From: Paracoccaceae bacterium
GTDB taxonomy: Bacteria; Pseudomonadota; Alphaproteobacteria; Rhodobacterales; Rhodobacteraceae
Length of the DNA stretch: 64,000 nucleotides
Assembly: GCA_003567315.1 (NCBI GenBank)
Contig: PWZT01000099.1
Span: 35,711-99,710, forward strand
Direction: 5' to 3'
Shown one piece after another: positions 27,984-36,529 of the stretch (position 1 is its first letter; every line of letters starts with the position of its first letter). Under the pieces are notes generated by a model. It had not been told where the DNA came from, made no database searches, and was given only the letters and a program-made list of their open reading frames with translations. A program made the position numbers and the translations under genes.

Positions 27984-29165
27984 ATGCAATATGATGTCTT
28001 TGTCGTGGGCGGTGGCCCTTCGGGCGCCACAGCGGCCGATGATCTGGCCCGGGCAGGCCACAAGGTCGCGCTTCTGGACCGCGCAGGCCGCATCAAGCCC
28101 TGCGGCGGCGCCATTCCGCCGCGCCTGATCGCGGATTTCGAGATCCCCGAGGAGCAGCTTGTCGCCCATATCACCACGGCGCGCATGATCTCGCCCACGG
28201 GCCGCGCAGTGGATATTCCCATCGAGAACGGTTTTGTCGGCATGGTCGATCGCGAACATTTCGACGAATTCCTGCGCGTGCGCGCGGCGGAACACGGGGC
28301 CGCGCGGCTGACCGGAACCTTCCTGCGCGTGGAGCGCGACAAGGACGGCACGCATGTTGTCTGGCGCGACAAGGCAAGCGGTGAAGAGCGCCGCAGTACC
28401 ACCAAGCTGGTGATCGGCGCGGATGGGGCGCGTTCGAATGTTGCGCGTGCCGAAGTTCCGGGGGGCGACAGGATCCCTTATGTCATCGCTTATCACGAGA
28501 TCATCAAATCCCCGCCGGCCAATGATGTCTATGACCCTGACCGCTGCGATGTGATCTATGACGGGCGTATCTCACCCGATTTCTATGGGTGGGTGTTCCC
28601 GCATGGCACAAGCTGTTCGGTCGGCATGGGTACCGAAAAGCCCGAAGCCGATCTGAAGAAAGCCACAGCCGCGCTGCGCAAGATGGCGGGGCTGGAGGGG
28701 TGTGAGACGATCCGGCGCGAGGGCGCGCCGATCCCGCTGCACCCGATGGATCGTTGGGATAATGGCCGCGATGTCGTGCTCGCAGGCGATGCTGCGGGCG
28801 TGGTCGCGCCCAGCTCGGGCGAGGGGATTTACTATGCCATGGTCGGCGGGCGTGTCGCGGCGACCGCAGCGCAGGCGGCGCTGAAATCGGGCAAGGCGAA
28901 GGATCTGCGGCTGGCGCGCAAGCTCTTCATGCGCGAACACAAGACTGTGTTCCGGGTGTTGCGCCAGATGCAGGATGCCTATTACAAATCGGATGATCGG
29001 CGCGAGCGGTTCGTCTCGCTCTGCCATGACATCGATGTGCAGCGGCTGACATTCGAGGCCTATATGAACAAGAAACTGGTGGCAGCGCGCCCGCTTGCCC
29101 ATATCAAGATCGGGATCAAGAACATGCTGCATCTGACCGGGCTGGTGCGCCCGGGCTATACATGA
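27984..29165 (+). CDS. bchP: Geranylgeranyl (bacterio)chlorophyll reductase
   Basis: Flavoprotein of 393 residues that reduces the geranylgeranyl tail of bacteriochlorophyll a to phytyl with NADPH. FAD/NADPH motif VFVVGGGPSGATAADDLARAGHKVALLDR, then KPCGGAIPPRL, and the second FAD motif VVLAGDAAGVVAPSSGEGIYYA. Size is typical (about 390-395). It overlaps idi by 4 nt (ATGA at 29162). Confidence 0.96.
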   Translation: MQYDVFVVGGGPSGATAADDLARAGHKVALLDRAGRIKPCGGAIPPRLIADFEIPEEQLVAHITTARMISPTGRAVDIPIENGFVGMVDREHFDEFLRVRAAEHGAARLTGTFLRVERDKDGTHVVWRDKASGEERRSTTKLVIGADGARSNVARAEVPGGDRIPYVIAYHEIIKSPPANDVYDPDRCDVIYDGRISPDFYGWVFPHGTSCSVGMGTEKPEADLKKATAALRKMAGLEGCETIRREGAPIPLHPMDRWDNGRDVVLAGDAAGVVAPSSGEGIYYAMVGGRVAATAAQAALKSGKAKDLRLARKLFMREHKTVFRVLRQMQDAYYKSDDRRERFVSLCHDIDVQRLTFEAYMNKKLVAARPLAHIKIGIKNMLHLTGLVRPGYT

Positions 29166-29710
29166 GCTGGCTCATCCCGGCCTGGGAAGACGACACGCTC
29201 AAGCCCATGGACAAGCTTGAGGTGCATCGCCGTGGGCTGCGGCACAAGGCGATTTCGGTGTTCGTGACCGAGGGCGACCGGGTGCTGATCCAGCGCCGGG
29301 CGCTGGGGAAATACCACACGCCGGGGCTCTGGGCGAATACCTGCTGCACGCATCCGCATTGGGGCGAGAGCGATCTCGATTGCGCGACGCGCAGGCTCGA
29401 CGAGGAGTTGGGGATCACCGGGCTTGATCTGCGTCATGCGGGCGAGATCGAATACCGCGCCGATGTCGGGGGCGGGCTGATCGAACATGAGCTGGTGCAG
29501 GTCTTCACCGCGCGTGCGATGCCGGATCTCGCGCTCGCGCCTGATCCCGAAGAGGTGGCGGAGACGGATTGGGTGAACCTGCCCGAGCTGCGCTCGGTTG
29601 TCGCGCGCCGCCCCGAGCGCTTCACGCCCTGGCTGCGGATATATCTCGCCAAGCATGTGCAGACGATCTTCGGCGCGCATGTGAAGATGCCGCTCGCCGC
29701 CGGGCTCTGA
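29162..29710 (+). CDS. idi: Isopentenyl-diphosphate delta-isomerase, type I
   Basis: Nudix-fold enzyme of 182 residues that interconverts IPP and DMAPP for carotenoid and phytyl synthesis. Active-site Cys in LWANTCCTHPHWGES and metal/catalytic Glu residues in the Nudix-like ATRRLDEELGI. Last gene of the bchG operon. The tspO stop is only five bases away on the other strand and no terminator is visible in that gap. Confidence 0.95.
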   Translation: MSWLIPAWEDDTLKPMDKLEVHRRGLRHKAISVFVTEGDRVLIQRRALGKYHTPGLWANTCCTHPHWGESDLDCATRRLDEELGITGLDLRHAGEIEYRADVGGGLIEHELVQVFTARAMPDLALAPDPEEVAETDWVNLPELRSVVARRPERFTPWLRIYLAKHVQTIFGAHVKMPLAAGL

Positions 29711-29715
29711 TCCGG

Positions 29716-30180
29716 TCAGGCAAAGCGCGGGTTGCGCTGCAGCACCGAGAAATTCAGCGCGCCAGCGATGGTGACCCAGAGCAGATAGGGCGCAAACAGC
29801 GCACCTGCGAGCGGGTCGAGCGCCCAGAAGCTGACCATGGTCGCGGCGACAAAGACCCACAGGAAGCACAGGATGATCATGGCCGCGCGCATTCGCTTGA
29901 GCCCGAAGAAGACCGGCGACCAGAGCGTGTTGAAGGCGATCTGCGCAGCCCAGAAGGCCAGCGCCTGCTGCGAGCCTTCGATCAGCGCGACCCGCATCGC
30001 GGCATAAGACATGGCGATATAGAGGGTGATCCAGACCAGCGGGAAGACGAAGCCCGGGGGGGTCCAGCGTGGTTTGTCGAGATCGCGATACCAGTTGTCG
30101 GGCTCGAACATCGAGCCTGTGGCCCCGGCCGCGCCGCAGGCGGCCAGAAATGTCGCAAAGAGCATCCAATCCATCGTCAT
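29716..30180 (-). CDS. tspO: Tryptophan-rich sensory protein TspO
   Basis: Membrane protein of 154 residues with five helices. It has the conserved DLDKPRWTPPGFVFPLVWITLY and FWAAQIAFNTLWSPVFFG segments of the TspO/MBR family. In Rhodobacter, TspO is an outer-membrane tetrapyrrole-binding protein that negatively modulates photosynthesis genes under oxygen. The start MTMDWMLF aligns with the Rhodobacter form; an internal ATG at 30174 with better ribosome-site spacing is possible. It lies downstream of crtB behind two hairpins. Confidence 0.93.
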   Translation of the reverse strand: MTMDWMLFATFLAACGAAGATGSMFEPDNWYRDLDKPRWTPPGFVFPLVWITLYIAMSYAAMRVALIEGSQQALAFWAAQIAFNTLWSPVFFGLKRMRAAMIILCFLWVFVAATMVSFWALDPLAGALFAPYLLWVTIAGALNFSVLQRNPRFA

Positions 30181-30225
30181 CCCCTTTCGCCGCTGCGCCA
30201 GACCCGCCAGGTTTGACCTGAATGC

Positions 30226-30274
30226 GCGCCCGTTCCGGGCGCAAGATCTCACTTGGGCGCCCGTGGCCGGGCGC
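30226..30274. repeat. Twin hairpins between crtB and tspO
   Basis: The same 7-bp stem GCGCCCG/CGGGCGC occurs twice: 30226-30242 (loop TTC) and 30257-30274 (loop TGGC). They occupy the 126-base crtB-tspO spacer and could attenuate or process the transcript before tspO. Confidence 0.6.
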
Positions 30275-30306
30275 GTCGGGCTGTGCCTCTGGGAGAGGAA
30301 TGTAGC

Positions 30307-31344
30307 TCAGGCGCTGCGCCGGTCCAAGCCGAGTTGGTGCTCGCGGCGCGCGATATCATGCGCGCGTAGCCGGGCCAGTGCCGTGATCAGCGTATCCGAG
30401 CGGCTGAAGGCTTGCGCATCGCGCGCGGCGGCCTGCACGAGAAAGCTGCATTCCGCCTGCGGGCGCGCGTAGAGCGTGGCCATTTGCGGCAACACCATGC
30501 TGGCGCCTGCGCGCAGCCCCGACGTGCCCAGCCAGCCCAGCTTGCGGCTGCGCGAGGTCACGGCGCGCTGGCTGATGCTGTCGCAGCCCTGCGCACGGAT
30601 CACGCCGCCGATCCCGCCATAGATTGTGCGCGCGGCGAAGATGCCAGGGCGGCAGGCGAGCGGCAGGGCCGAGATGCCGGGCTCTGAGCGCAGATAGAGC
30701 CGGTCCGCCTCGCGCAGGAGCCGCTCTGTCATGGCGCGGATTTCGGGCAGGGGGGCCGGGCAGCGGGTGAAAGCCTGCGGGTCGATGCCCGCCTCGCGGA
30801 ACCACGCAAGCGGCAGGTAAATCCGCCCGCGCCGCGCATCCTCGCCGACATCGCGCGCGATATTGGTGAGCTGCATTGCAAGCCCCAGATCGCAGGCCCG
30901 CGCGAGCTTGTGCCGGTCGCGCACGCCCATGAGCACGCACATCATCGCGCCCACCACAGCCGCCACGCGCGCGGAATAGTCGAGCACGCCCGAGAGCGTG
31001 TCAAACCGCCGCCCTTCGGCATCCCATGCGAGCCCCTCGAGCAGCGCATCGGGCAGCGCGCGCGGCATCTGGTGGCGCTCGATCATGCGCGCGAAGGCGC
31101 GGTCGATGGGCGCGTCATGGGGCCGGCCCGCATAGGCGCTGTCGAGCCTGTCCTGCAGATGCAGCACCGCCTCGACCGGGCTTTCGCCTTCATCGACAGC
31201 GTCATCGGCCAGCCTGCAGAAGGCATAGAGCACCAACGCCGGGTCGCGCACGCTTGTGGGCAGGAGTTTCGAGGCGGCGTGAAACGAGAGCGAGCCTGTG
31301 CGGATCGCCGCGCGGCAGGCTTCCATGTCAGTCGCGGCGCTCAT
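30307..31344 (-). CDS. crtB: Phytoene synthase
   Basis: Protein of 345 residues that condenses two geranylgeranyl diphosphates to phytoene. The two Asp-rich Mg/diphosphate sites are FCRLADDAVDEGESP (about residues 42-56) and LTNIARDVGEDARRGRIYLP. Its start overlaps the end of crtI by 4 nt, giving a coupled crtI-crtB pair. Typical family length. Confidence 0.96.
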   Translation of the reverse strand: MSAATDMEACRAAIRTGSLSFHAASKLLPTSVRDPALVLYAFCRLADDAVDEGESPVEAVLHLQDRLDSAYAGRPHDAPIDRAFARMIERHQMPRALPDALLEGLAWDAEGRRFDTLSGVLDYSARVAAVVGAMMCVLMGVRDRHKLARACDLGLAMQLTNIARDVGEDARRGRIYLPLAWFREAGIDPQAFTRCPAPLPEIRAMTERLLREADRLYLRSEPGISALPLACRPGIFAARTIYGGIGGVIRAQGCDSISQRAVTSRSRKLGWLGTSGLRAGASMVLPQMATLYARPQAECSFLVQAAARDAQAFSRSDTLITALARLRAHDIARREHQLGLDRRSA

Positions 31345-32876
31345 TCTGCCGCTACCTGCAACGGGGCCACTGGCGCGGCATCGGGGACAAGCTGGGCCAG
31401 CACCTCGGCCGTGCCGATAACCCCAGGCACGCCCGCGCCGGGATGCGTGCCAGCCCCTGCGAGATAGAGGCCCGGCAGTTCCTCGGAGACATTATGCGGG
31501 CGGAACCACGCGCTTTGCAGGATGCGCGGCTCGATCGAGAAGCCCGCGCCCAGCGGCGAGAGATAGCGGTCGCGAAAGCTCTCGGGCGTGAAGACAAGGC
31601 TCTCGCTTATCCGCTCCGTCAGGCCGGGCAACAGCCGGTCTTCGAGCATGGCGAGCATCTTGGCGCGGTAGGGCTCGGCCTCGCGTGCCCAGTCCACGCC
31701 GTTTTCATGCCCCAGATGCGGCACAGGCGAGAGCACATAGAAAGTGTCATCGCCGTCGGGCGCCACGGACGGGTCTGTCACGGAAGGGCGGTGGACATAA
31801 AGGCTCATATCCTCGGCCAGATGGCCCTTGATGAATATATCGCGGATATGCGCCTGATAGCGCGGCCCCACGACAATCGTGTGATGGCCTACATCGCCCC
31901 ACATCTCGCGCGTGCCACGCGTGCCGAAATACCACACGAACAGCCCCATCGACCAGCGCGTGCGCTTGAGCTTTGCATCGCTCCAGCGTCGTTTCGACCG
32001 CTTGCGCAAGAGCCGCGTATAGGTATGGCCCGCATCCGCGTTGGAGACGACGATATCGGCCCCAAGCCGTGTGCCATCGACCAGCCGCACCCCGCAGGCA
32101 CGACCGTCCTCGATCAGGATTTCATCGACCTCCGCGCCCATGCGCAACAACCCGCCCTGATCGCGGATCACCTGCGCCATGGCTTTCGCAATCGCCTGCA
32201 CGCCCCCCATCGCGTAATGCACGCCAAAGGCTTTCTCCAGATGGCTCACCAGAATATACATCGAGGTCACACGGAACGGATCGCCCCCGATGAAGAGCGG
32301 ATGAAATGACAGCGCGAAGCGCAGGCGCGGGTCGCGCACGCGGCGCGCGGCATGGGCATAGACCGAGCGATCCGCCCGCAGCCAGGCGAAACGCGGCAGC
32401 ACCTTGATCAATTCCCACAGCTCATTCATCGGGCGGCGGCCGAGATTTTCATAGCCGAACCAGTAACGATCCTCGCTGTCGGAGAGGAATTTGCGATAGC
32501 CCTTCAGATCGCCGGGCGCGAGGCGCGAAATCTCGGCCTCCATCGCCGCGTCATCCTGCCGGGCGGTGAAGCAGGAGCCATCGGGCCAGCGGATCTCGTA
32601 GAAGGGATCCATCGGCTTGAGCGTCACATCGCGGTCGAAATCGCGCCCGCAGGCGGCCCAGAGGTCGCGCAGCCCTTGCGGCACAGTCACGATGGTCGGG
32701 CCAAGATCGAAGCGGTGCCCGCCTTGCGTGATCGACGATCCGCGCCCGCCGGGCAGATCAAGCCGGTCGATCACGGTCACTGCATAGCCCTTCGCGCCCA
32801 GCCGCATGGCCGAGGCCAGCCCACCCAGCCCCGCGCCAATGACAATCGCGCGCTCGGGCGCTGCAGAATCAGACAT
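31341..32876 (-). CDS. crtI: Phytoene desaturase (neurosporene-forming type)
   Basis: FAD enzyme of 511 residues that desaturates phytoene. N-terminal dinucleotide motif AIVIGAGLGGLASAMRLGAKGYAVTVIDR, then GGRGSSITQGGHRFDLGPTIVTVP; C-terminal carotenoid-desaturase block LYLAGAGTHPGAGVPGVIGTAEVLAQ. In spheroidene producers the enzyme makes three desaturations to neurosporene; that specificity is inferred from the accompanying crtC/D/F/A genes. Transcribed away from crtA, with a PpsR site about 50 bases before its start. Confidence 0.95.
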   Translation of the reverse strand: MSDSAAPERAIVIGAGLGGLASAMRLGAKGYAVTVIDRLDLPGGRGSSITQGGHRFDLGPTIVTVPQGLRDLWAACGRDFDRDVTLKPMDPFYEIRWPDGSCFTARQDDAAMEAEISRLAPGDLKGYRKFLSDSEDRYWFGYENLGRRPMNELWELIKVLPRFAWLRADRSVYAHAARRVRDPRLRFALSFHPLFIGGDPFRVTSMYILVSHLEKAFGVHYAMGGVQAIAKAMAQVIRDQGGLLRMGAEVDEILIEDGRACGVRLVDGTRLGADIVVSNADAGHTYTRLLRKRSKRRWSDAKLKRTRWSMGLFVWYFGTRGTREMWGDVGHHTIVVGPRYQAHIRDIFIKGHLAEDMSLYVHRPSVTDPSVAPDGDDTFYVLSPVPHLGHENGVDWAREAEPYRAKMLAMLEDRLLPGLTERISESLVFTPESFRDRYLSPLGAGFSIEPRILQSAWFRPHNVSEELPGLYLAGAGTHPGAGVPGVIGTAEVLAQLVPDAAPVAPLQVAAE

Positions 32877-32924
32877 GTTCGGTTCCCATCTTTTCTATTG
32901 TGCCCAGCCTACACTGCGGCCAAC

Positions 32925-32942
32925 TGTCAATCAAGATTTACA
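32925..32942. promoter_or_regulatory. PpsR/CrtJ operator, crtI side
   Basis: TGTCAATCAAGATTTACA, a perfect TGT-N12-ACA palindrome in the crtI-crtA divergent gap, 49 bases from the crtI ATG and 68 from the crtA ATG. Confidence 0.85.
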
Positions 32943-32970
32943 TTCTTTCCTTTACTCTGTCCAGCGCATG

Positions 32971-32988
32971 TGACAATCTTGATTGACA
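32971..32988. promoter_or_regulatory. Degenerate PpsR/CrtJ operator, crtA side
   Basis: TGACAATCTTGATTGACA is TGA-N12-ACA, one mismatch from consensus. Read on the other strand it repeats 14 of 15 bases of the crtI-side site (TGTCAATCAAGATTG versus ...TTT), so the two operators form an inverted pair. Confidence 0.65.
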
Positions 32989-33009
32989 CTTCCAGGGCCG
33001 GGAATCGCA

Positions 33010-33717
33010 ATGCAAACTGTCACGCTCAGCCTGTTCCGCTTCGATCGCGCGCTTGCGCGGCTATGGGTGCTGGGCCAGATGGGGGCGGCGCGGTTTTCGC
33101 TGCCGCGCGTGGCGGGCTTGCGCTTCTGGAAGCTCTGCGGCTCGGGTACGGGCGAGGGCTTCACGCCAAAGCCCAACTGGAGCACATGGGCCATTCTCGG
33201 GGTCTGGAACAGCCGTGATCACGCGGATGAAGGGCTCGAGCGCCGCCCCTTCCGCGCTTGGCGCGCCAGGGCCGATGAGAGCTGCACGCTCTATCTCGAG
33301 GCCTTTTCCGCGCGTGGTCACTGGGCCGGGGTCGCACCGTTCCGGCCCGAAGGCACTGCGCCCGATGGCCCCATCGCGGCCATGACCCGCGCCACGGTCA
33401 AGCCCGCGCGCGCGCTGCGCTTCTGGGGGCGGGTGCCGGATATTTCGGCCAAGGTGGGTGCGGATCCCAATGTGATGTTCAAGATCGGGATCGGCGAAGT
33501 GCCGCTTCTGCATCAGGTCACCTTCTCGGTCTGGCCCGATGCGGCGGCGATGGACGCCTTCGCCCGTCGCGGCCCCCATGCCGAGGCCATCCGCGCCGTG
33601 CGCGAGGAAGGCTGGTTCAATGAAGAGCTTTACGCCCGCTTCCGCCTCACCGGGGTCGCGGGCACATGGCAGGGGCGCGCGCCCCTGTCGCAACCGCACA
33701 GACAGGAGGCCGCATGA
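33010..33717 (+). CDS. crtA: Spheroidene monooxygenase
   Basis: Protein of 235 residues that adds the C-2 keto group turning spheroidene into spheroidenone under oxygen. CrtA features are VTLSLFRFDRALARLWVLGQMGAARF at the N-terminus, FWKLCGSGTGEGFTPKPNWSTWAILGVW, and a heme-like monooxygenase fold with KIGIGEVPLLHQVTFSVWPD. The start at 33010 (MQTVTL) is preferred over the longer frame at 32983, which overlaps the operator. First gene of crtA-bchI-bchD-bchO; ATGA overlap with bchI. Confidence 0.94.
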   Translation: MQTVTLSLFRFDRALARLWVLGQMGAARFSLPRVAGLRFWKLCGSGTGEGFTPKPNWSTWAILGVWNSRDHADEGLERRPFRAWRARADESCTLYLEAFSARGHWAGVAPFRPEGTAPDGPIAAMTRATVKPARALRFWGRVPDISAKVGADPNVMFKIGIGEVPLLHQVTFSVWPDAAAMDAFARRGPHAEAIRAVREEGWFNEELYARFRLTGVAGTWQGRAPLSQPHRQEAA

Positions 33718-34715
33718 CGCCTTTCCCCTTCACTGCCATTGTCGGGCAGGACGAGATGAAAACCGCGATGATCCTGACCGCCATCGACCCGAAGATCGGC
33801 GGCGTGCTGGTCTTTGGTGATCGCGGCACCGGCAAATCGACCGCCGTGCGCGCGCTCGCCGCGCTGCTGCCGCCCATCGAGTCCGTGGCAGGCTGCCCGG
33901 TCAATTCGGCGCGGCCGGAGGATTGCCCCGACTGGGCCGAGATTACGGACACAACGCTGGTCGAGCGCCCGACACCAGTGGTCGATCTGCCGCTGGGCGT
34001 CTCCGAGGATCGCGTCACCGGCGCGCTCGATATCGAACGCGCGCTCACACGCGGCGAGAAGGCGTTTCAAGCGGGGCTGCTTGCGCGCGCCAATCGCGGC
34101 TATCTCTACATAGATGAGGTCAATCTGCTCGAGGATCACATCGTCGATCTGCTGCTGGATGTGGCGCAATCGGGCGAGAATGTGGTCGAGCGCGAGGGCA
34201 TGTCGATCCGCCATCCCGCGCGCTTCGTGCTGGTGGGCTCGGGCAATCCCGAAGAGGGCGAGTTGCGCCCGCAGCTTCTTGACCGCTTCGGCCTGTCGGT
34301 CGAGGTCACCAGCCCCAAGGAAATCGAGACCCGTATCGAGGTGATCCGCCGCCGCGACGCATATGAGACTGATCACGCCGGGTTCATGGAAGAATGGCAA
34401 CCGCAGGATGCCGCGCTGCGCGCGCGCATCCTCGACGCCCGCGCCGCGCTGCCGGAGGTCCGCAGCTCGAATGTCGCGCTACACGACTGCGCCTCGGTCT
34501 GCCTCGCCCTCGGCTCCGACGGGCTGCGCGGCGAATTGACCCTGCTGCGCACCGCCCGCGCGCTCGCAGCCTTCGAGAGCGCCCCCGAGATCACCCGCGC
34601 CCATATCCGCACGGCGGCCCCCATGGCCCTGCGCCACCGCCTGCGCCGCGACCCGCTCGACGAAGCCGGATCCGGCGCGCGCGTCGCCCGCCAACTCGCC
34701 GAGGTGCTGCCGTGA
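33714..34715 (+). CDS. bchI: Magnesium chelatase ATPase subunit I
   Basis: AAA+ protein of 333 residues that, with BchD and BchH, inserts Mg into protoporphyrin IX. Walker A GDRGTGKST, Walker B GYLYIDEVNLLEDHIVDLLLD, arginine finger region LVGSGNPEEGELRPQLLDRFGL. ATG at 33714 follows ACAGGAGG and overlaps the crtA stop. BchH is not in this window. Confidence 0.97.
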   Translation: MTPFPFTAIVGQDEMKTAMILTAIDPKIGGVLVFGDRGTGKSTAVRALAALLPPIESVAGCPVNSARPEDCPDWAEITDTTLVERPTPVVDLPLGVSEDRVTGALDIERALTRGEKAFQAGLLARANRGYLYIDEVNLLEDHIVDLLLDVAQSGENVVEREGMSIRHPARFVLVGSGNPEEGELRPQLLDRFGLSVEVTSPKEIETRIEVIRRRDAYETDHAGFMEEWQPQDAALRARILDARAALPEVRSSNVALHDCASVCLALGSDGLRGELTLLRTARALAAFESAPEITRAHIRTAAPMALRHRLRRDPLDEAGSGARVARQLAEVLP

Positions 34716-34726
34716 GCCACTGTTCT

Positions 34727-34794
34727 GCTTCATCTTGCCCCAAATACTCCGGGGGGAGCAGGGGGGCAGCGCCCCCCCTTTGCCGCGGGCAAAA
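34727..34794. repeat. Dispersed repeat A, copy 2
   Basis: Core TTCATCTTGCC..AAATACTC just after bchI, followed by hairpins GGGGGGC/GCCCCCC (34761-34767 with 34771-34777) and TTTGCC/GGCAAA (34779-34784 with 34788-34793). It separates bchI from bchD inside an otherwise tightly overlapped operon. Confidence 0.75.
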
Positions 34795-34806
34795 CACCCC
34801 GCAGCC

Positions 34807-36525
34807 ATGACCCCTTACGACGACACCACTGGCCCGCCCGGCCGCCCTCCGCCCCAGACCGACCCCTGGGCGATGGTGGAGCTTGCGATCACTCTGCTCG
34901 CAATCGACCCGGCCGGGCTGCGCGGTCTCTGGCTGCGCGCGCGCGCGGGCCCTGTGCGCGACCGGGCTTTGGCGGGGCTGAAGACCGTTGCGCCGCGCAA
35001 GCTGCATCCCTTCACCTCGGATGAGGCGCTGATGGGCGGGCTGGATCTGTCGGCCACGCTCGCAAGCGGCGCGATGCAGCGCCATGCGGGGCTCTTGGAA
35101 CAGCCCGGCGCGCTGGAGCTGACCATGGCCGAACGCTGCCCCCCGGGCCTCGCCGTGCGCCTCGGCCAAGCGCTGGATCGCGACCCGGCGCTCGCGCTCA
35201 TCGCGCTCGATGAAGCCTGCGAAGAGGGCGAGGGCCTGCAGCAATCGCTTGCCGACCGGCTGGGGCTGTTTCTCGACCTCGACGGCTTCGCTTGGGGCGA
35301 GACCGCAGACATCACCCTCAGCCCCGCGCTGATCGCGACCGCGCAGGCGCGGCTGACCGGCATCGCCTCCGGCACAGCGCTCACCCGGCTCGCCCGTGTC
35401 GCCGCAGAGCTTGGTATTGCCAGCCTGCGCGCGCCGCTGCTCGCTCATGCCTGCGCGCGGGCGCATGCTGCCTGGCGCGGGGCGGAGGCAATCGAAGAGG
35501 CCGATCTGGAAATCGCCGTGGCGCTGTGCTTCGCGCACAAGGCGCAGCAACTCCCCGAGGATGCCCCCGCGCCCGAAGACAGCCCGCCCGAGCCGCCCGA
35601 GGATCAACCCGAGGAGGGCCGCGACCGCGATGAGAGCGAATTGGACATTCCCGAAGACATGCTCATCGAGGCCGCCCGCTCCGCCCTGCCGCCGGGGCTG
35701 ATCGCGCAGCTTCAGGCCGCGCGCCTTGCCCGCGCGCAGGGCGGCCCATCCGGTGCAGGGGCGAAGCGCAAATCCATGCGGCGCGGACGGCCCTTGCCCT
35801 CGCGCGCCGGCAAACCCGGCTCGGGCGCGCGGGTCGATGTGATCGCCACGCTGCGGCAGGCCGCGCCCTGGCAGAAGATGCGCCGCGCGATGCTGCCCGG
35901 GCGCGCGCCGGACCGGCTCTTGCTGATGCCCGCGGATATCCGCCTCAAGCGCTATCAGGACCAGACCGATCGGGTGCTGATCTTCGTGGTCGATGCCTCG
36001 GGCTCGGCGGCGCTCGCGCGACTGGCCGAGGCCAAGGGCGCGGTCGAGCTGATGCTCGCGGAAGCCTATTCCACACGCGATCATGTTGCGCTGGTGGCGT
36101 TTCGCGGCCATCAGGCCGAACTTTGCCTGCCGCCCTCGCGCAGCCTTGTGCAGACCAAACGCCGCCTTGCGGGCCTGCCCGGGGGCGGGGCCACACCGCT
36201 TGCCAGCGCGCTGCAACTCGCGCTCGCGACCGCCGAGCAGGCGCGTGGGCATGGCATGACGCCGACGCTCGCGTTTCTGACCGACGGGCGCGGCAATATC
36301 GCGCTCGATGGCAGCGCCAATCGCGCCCAAGCCGCCGAGGAGGCCACGCAACTCGCTCGCGCGATTGCCGCGCGCGGCGTGCCGTCGCTGGTAATCGACA
36401 CCTCGCTGCGCCCCAAGCCGCAGCTGGCGGCCCTGAGCGCCGAGATGCGCGCCACGCTGATCGCCCTGCCACGCGCCGATGCGCGCAGCCTGTCGGCCAC
36501 GCTCTCTGCCGCGCTGGGGGGCTGA
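34807..36525 (+). CDS. bchD: Magnesium chelatase subunit D
   Basis: Protein of 572 residues with a degenerate AAA+ N-terminal domain (residues about 10-255, no Walker A Lys), an acidic proline-rich linker (PEDAPAPEDSPPEPPEDQPEEG, split here by position about 257-280) and a C-terminal von Willebrand/integrin-I domain with the MIDAS motif FVVDASGSAALAR. It forms the ring platform with BchI. The start at 34807 is assigned because the longer frame (34735) runs through repeat A2; no strong ribosome site is visible, so an internal Met (MVELAIT, 34873) remains possible. Confidence 0.93.
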   Translation: MTPYDDTTGPPGRPPPQTDPWAMVELAITLLAIDPAGLRGLWLRARAGPVRDRALAGLKTVAPRKLHPFTSDEALMGGLDLSATLASGAMQRHAGLLEQPGALELTMAERCPPGLAVRLGQALDRDPALALIALDEACEEGEGLQQSLADRLGLFLDLDGFAWGETADITLSPALIATAQARLTGIASGTALTRLARVAAELGIASLRAPLLAHACARAHAAWRGAEAIEEADLEIAVALCFAHKAQQLPEDAPAPEDSPPEPPEDQPEEGRDRDESELDIPEDMLIEAARSALPPGLIAQLQAARLARAQGGPSGAGAKRKSMRRGRPLPSRAGKPGSGARVDVIATLRQAAPWQKMRRAMLPGRAPDRLLLMPADIRLKRYQDQTDRVLIFVVDASGSAALARLAEAKGAVELMLAEAYSTRDHVALVAFRGHQAELCLPPSRSLVQTKRRLAGLPGGGATPLASALQLALATAEQARGHGMTPTLAFLTDGRGNIALDGSANRAQAAEEATQLARAIAARGVPSLVIDTSLRPKPQLAALSAEMRATLIALPRADARSLSATLSAALGG

Positions 36526-36529
36526 GCCC

